The translations under genes and the position numbers were made by a program. Shown piece after piece: positions 5,300-7,221 of a stretch of DNA of 7,221 bases. The stretch lies in contig CANFIL010000063.1 of assembly GCA_947447095.1 (NCBI GenBank), forward strand, positions 1-7,221, in the 5' to 3' direction. Source of the DNA: Actinomycetota bacterium. GTDB lineage: Bacteria > Actinomycetota > Actinomycetes > S36-B12 > UBA5976. The notes under the pieces are model-generated. The model had not been told where the DNA came from. It ran no database searches and was given only the letters and a program-made list of their open reading frames with translations. Within the stretch, counting starts at the first letter, position 1; each line of letters begins with the position of its first letter.

Positions 5300-5698
5300 A
5301 TGATCAATGCAATCTTTTTGAATCTGCCAATCGAGAACCTCAAGCGTTCCGTCGATTTCTTCGGAGCCCTTGGCTTCACATTCAATGAACAGTTCACTGG
5401 TGACGACAGCACCTGCATGATCATCGGTCCACATATGTATGCCATGTTGGTGGAGCACGCAAAATTCTCTTCTTTTATCGAAAAGCCGATTGCAGACAAA
5501 TCAACGGTCGAAATGTTGATTTCGCTATCCTGCGAATCAACTGAAAAAGTTCGCGAACTTTCAGAGAAAGCTTTTGAGCTTGGTGGGCGTCAACTCAATG
5601 ACGCCGAGGATCACGGCTTTATGTATAGCTGGGGCTTCGAAGACCTCGACGGACATATTTGGGATTTGTTCTGGATGGATCCAGCTCACGTTCAATAA
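5300..5698 (+). CDS. VOC (glyoxalase/bleomycin-resistance fold) family protein
   Basis: A 132-residue cytosolic protein of the vicinal oxygen chelate superfamily, resembling the small 'predicted lactoylglutathione lyase' group (COG3607-like). The N-terminal half has the beta-alpha-beta start IFLNLPIENLKRSVDFFGALGF. The C-terminal half has EDHGFMYSWGFEDLDGHIWD and ends FWMD. Length and motifs fit a single-chain, two-module VOC protein. The position that is usually the metal-ligand Glu in the GHxWE motif is Asp122 here. Substrate is unknown; members range from glyoxalases to antibiotic-binding proteins. It is the only protein gene on the plus strand, lies between a tRNA-end repeat and a convergent hpt, and appears to have a leaderless promoter. 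The start is fixed by the family N-terminus and lack of upstream alternatives. Confidence 0.88.
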   Translation: MINAIFLNLPIENLKRSVDFFGALGFTFNEQFTGDDSTCMIIGPHMYAMLVEHAKFSSFIEKPIADKSTVEMLISLSCESTEKVRELSEKAFELGGRQLNDAEDHGFMYSWGFEDLDGHIWDLFWMDPAHVQ

Positions 5699-5700
5699 CA

Positions 5701-5731
5701 CCGTTAACCGCGAGATACTGCTCGCGAACGG
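5701..5731. terminator. Bidirectional hairpin between convergent VOC gene and hpt
   Basis: CCGTT (5701-5705) and CGCGAG (5709-5714) pair with CTCGCG (5721-5726) and AACGG (5727-5731). This makes an 11-bp stem with a three-base bulge (AAC) and a 6-base loop (ATACTG). It fits exactly in the 35-bp gap between the two stop codons, so it can end both transcripts. There is no long T-tract on either side; the minus side has TGTTATT just after the stem. Confidence 0.65.
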
Positions 5732-5733
5732 AA

Positions 5734-6294
5734 CTAGCTCTGGTAAACGTGAGGTGCGAGTACTGCAACTTCGCGAAGATTGCGATACTGCTCGGCGTAA
5801 TCCAAGCCGAAGCCAACAACAAACTCGTTTGGAATATCTAGTCCGATGTACTTTGCATCAACCTGCACCTTGATGGCATCTGGCTTGCGCATCATCGTCA
5901 TCACTTCAACCGATGCTGGACCGCGAGACTTGAGGTTCTTGATGAGCCACGACAATGTCAGCCCTGAATCAAGAATATCTTCGACAATCAGCACGTGACG
6001 ATCCTTGAGATCAATGTCGAGATCCTTGAGGATGCGAACAACGCCGCTTGACTTTGTTCCTGAACCATATGACGACACAGCCATCCAGTCCATGTGCACT
6101 GGAACGCTGATGGCACGTGCAAGATCAGCCATCACCATAACTGCGCCCTTAAGCACACCAATAAGAAGAAGTGGCTTATCAAGATTTGCGTAATCGCCAT
6201 CGATCTCGCGTGCAATTTCGTGGATGCGACGATCAAGTTCTTCACGAGTAGCTACTACATGAGTGAGATCGTTGCCTAGTTGTTCCGCGTCCAC
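5734..6294 (-). CDS. hpt: Hypoxanthine phosphoribosyltransferase
   Basis: Purine salvage enzyme converting hypoxanthine (and usually guanine) plus PRPP to IMP (GMP) and pyrophosphate in the cytosol. The product has 186 residues, normal for the bacterial family. The pyrophosphate loop LKG is at 48-50. The flexible active-site loop SSYGSGTKSSG runs 74-84. The PRPP motif VLIVEDILDSGLT at 101-113 carries the acidic pair Glu105-Asp106. The RKPDA segment (136-140) supplies the purine-contacting region, and GFGLDYAEQYRNL is the typical C-terminal motif. The start is GTG 6294, set by AAGGAG six bases upstream inside the end of tilS, with 3 bp between tilS stop and GTG. tilS-hpt is a common actinobacterial pair; ftsH, which often follows, is absent here. 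Confidence 0.96.
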   Translation of the reverse strand: MDAEQLGNDLTHVVATREELDRRIHEIAREIDGDYANLDKPLLLIGVLKGAVMVMADLARAISVPVHMDWMAVSSYGSGTKSSGVVRILKDLDIDLKDRHVLIVEDILDSGLTLSWLIKNLKSRGPASVEVMTMMRKPDAIKVQVDAKYIGLDIPNEFVVGFGLDYAEQYRNLREVAVLAPHVYQS

Positions 6295-6306
6295 GTATTA
6301 CTCCTT
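6294..6306 (-). promoter_or_regulatory. Shine-Dalgarno fixing the GTG start of hpt
   Basis: Minus-strand AAGGAG (6306-6301), then TAATAC, then GTG. The strong Shine-Dalgarno includes the last codons of tilS, and the tilS stop TAA lies in the spacer. This arrangement implies coupled translation and decides the non-ATG start. Confidence 0.85.
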
Positions 6307-7221
6307 GGGTGCCTTGTTGAACATCAGTTTGCCATGAGCCCTAGTCGCGTTGATCGAGCCGGGTAGGTTAAGCGGCCCCTGCCCGTGCCAGCGCGTGATC
6401 AGACCTTCAATCGAGAGCACATGTTCACGCGTTAAATCGTTCACGTTGCATCCTGCATCGATAGCCAACATTCGCAGAACCCGAGTACGAATCGCCGATG
6501 GCAATTGTGCAAGTTCGTTGACGTCTGTTGTCACGGATGTTGCTGCAATCGCATCGAGTGCATCAGCGTCATCGCGCAGCATGTCCGCAGTGCGGGCCAA
6601 GGCTGGAGTTATTCCCGGTCCGAGTTCAGCTTCTAGTACCGGCAAAACTACCGAACGAACACGCACTCGTCCGAAACGAGGATCCTGATTGTGCGGATCC
6701 TCAAACGTAGGAAGGTCTGAAACGCTTGCCCGTACGACATCGCGACTGACGCTCAGCAACGGGCGCCGATACAGCCCGTCAATCTCGCGCATTCCCGAAA
6801 GGGATCGTGCACCTGAACCACGAGCAAGACCGAGCAGAACAGTTTCAGCCTGATCATCGCGAGTATGCCCGAGTAAAACAGCTTTCGCGTTGTTGTTATT
6901 CGCATAAAATTCGAATGCAGAACGACGCGCATTTCGGGCGGCTGCCTCCATGCCCCCCGCACCTGGTCCGGTTGCTACTTCAACTGGAATCATCACGACA
7001 GGATCAGCACCAAGTTCGGTTGCTAAAACAGATGTATTTGAGGCGACAACTGATGAATTGTCCTGAAGTTGGTGATCAATCACGACAGCTCCAACGCGCA
7101 GCCCCAATTCATTGCCGACATGAACAGCAGCGCGAACCAACGCAATACTGTCAGCGCCACCAGAGCAACCCACAACAATGTGGTCGCCTGGATCTAGGTC
7201 TGAAAGATTTGCAAAGAGGGC
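6298..7221 (-). CDS. tilS: tRNA(Ile)-lysidine synthase, N-terminus cut by window edge
   Basis: Uses ATP and lysine to convert the wobble C34 of the CAU-anticodon tRNA-Ile2 to lysidine, so that it reads AUA and is charged with Ile. 307 residues are visible and the frame is open to the right edge. The first visible residues ALFANLSDLDPGDHIVVGC lead into the PP-loop ATP-binding motif SGGADS (visible residues 20-25). The signature HTRDDQAET is at 119-127, followed by LARGSGARSLSGM and the RRPLL segment. DPHNQDPRFGRVRVR is the conserved end of the catalytic domain. A helical region follows, ending at FNKAPKE. The total is like the shorter actinobacterial TilS, so I infer that only a short N-terminal piece (perhaps 10-40 residues) is missing. 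GTG 7173 is an internal Val codon, not a start, since the family sequence continues upstream. Confidence 0.95.
   Translation of the reverse strand, partial: ALFANLSDLDPGDHIVVGCSGGADSIALVRAAVHVGNELGLRVGAVVIDHQLQDNSSVVASNTSVLATELGADPVVMIPVEVATGPGAGGMEAAARNARRSAFEFYANNNNAKAVLLGHTRDDQAETVLLGLARGSGARSLSGMREIDGLYRRPLLSVSRDVVRASVSDLPTFEDPHNQDPRFGRVRVRSVVLPVLEAELGPGITPALARTADMLRDDADALDAIAATSVTTDVNELAQLPSAIRTRVLRMLAIDAGCNVNDLTREHVLSIEGLITRWHGQGPLNLPGSINATRAHGKLMFNKAPKE

Noticed and set aside
5081..5458. 125-codon minus-strand open frame across the tRNA end, spacer and VOC gene
   Set aside because: Antisense to a recognisable VOC protein and to part of a tRNA; no family resemblance and no good ribosome binding site.
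7171..7173. GTG 7173 as the tilS start
   Set aside because: The frame is open to the window edge and encodes typical TilS sequence (DLDPGDHIVV) before the PP-loop, so this GTG is an internal Val.

Overview
This window looks like a gene-dense actinobacterial chromosome of moderate GC (roughly half G+C by eye, lower than Streptomyces or Mycobacterium). The evidence is Streptomyces/Corynebacterium-type protein signatures: the Asd segment MFDVPDE, an aspartokinase with an internal beta-subunit start, and the actinobacterial style of TilS. Gene order also fits: SRP RNA, dnaX, recR, ask and asd on one strand. A streamlined, mid-GC actinobacterium such as a freshwater planktonic lineage would fit, but the genus is inference only.

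Layout. On the minus strand, transcribed right to left from about 4958, are: the small SRP RNA (ffs), dnaX (clamp-loader tau/gamma), recR (4-bp ATGA overlap with dnaX), ask (aspartokinase, alpha with a probable nested beta) and asd (2 bp after ask; its last few codons lie beyond base 1). On the plus strand, divergent from ffs, is tRNA-Ser(GGA) with encoded CCA. A peculiar spacer of about 190 bp follows, then a small VOC/glyoxalase-fold gene on the plus strand. The VOC gene converges on a minus-strand tilS-hpt pair across a hairpin terminator. tilS runs off the right edge, so its N-terminus is missing.

How the genes fit together. dnaX and recR serve replication and recombinational repair. ask and asd are the first two enzymes of the aspartate pathway (Lys, Thr, Met and diaminopimelate). 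ffs serves co-translational membrane targeting. tRNA-Ser and TilS (lysidine at the tRNA-Ile2 wobble base) serve translation. Hpt salvages purines. Most of this is core housekeeping, and I see no defence system, transposase or CRISPR array.

The less ordinary signals are four. (1) An E. coli-type A AAA AAG slippery heptamer lies in frame near the 3' end of dnaX, with a -1-frame stop directly after it. (2) A 16-bp exact copy of the tRNA-Ser 3' end lies 176 bp downstream of the original, like a tRNA attachment-site scar, just before the VOC gene. (3) The segment between these repeats can be drawn as a branched RNA and carries a 14-codon ORF with a Shine-Dalgarno sequence. (4) TANNNT boxes sit 6-8 nt before the start codons of ask, dnaX and the VOC gene, suggesting leaderless or near-leaderless transcripts.
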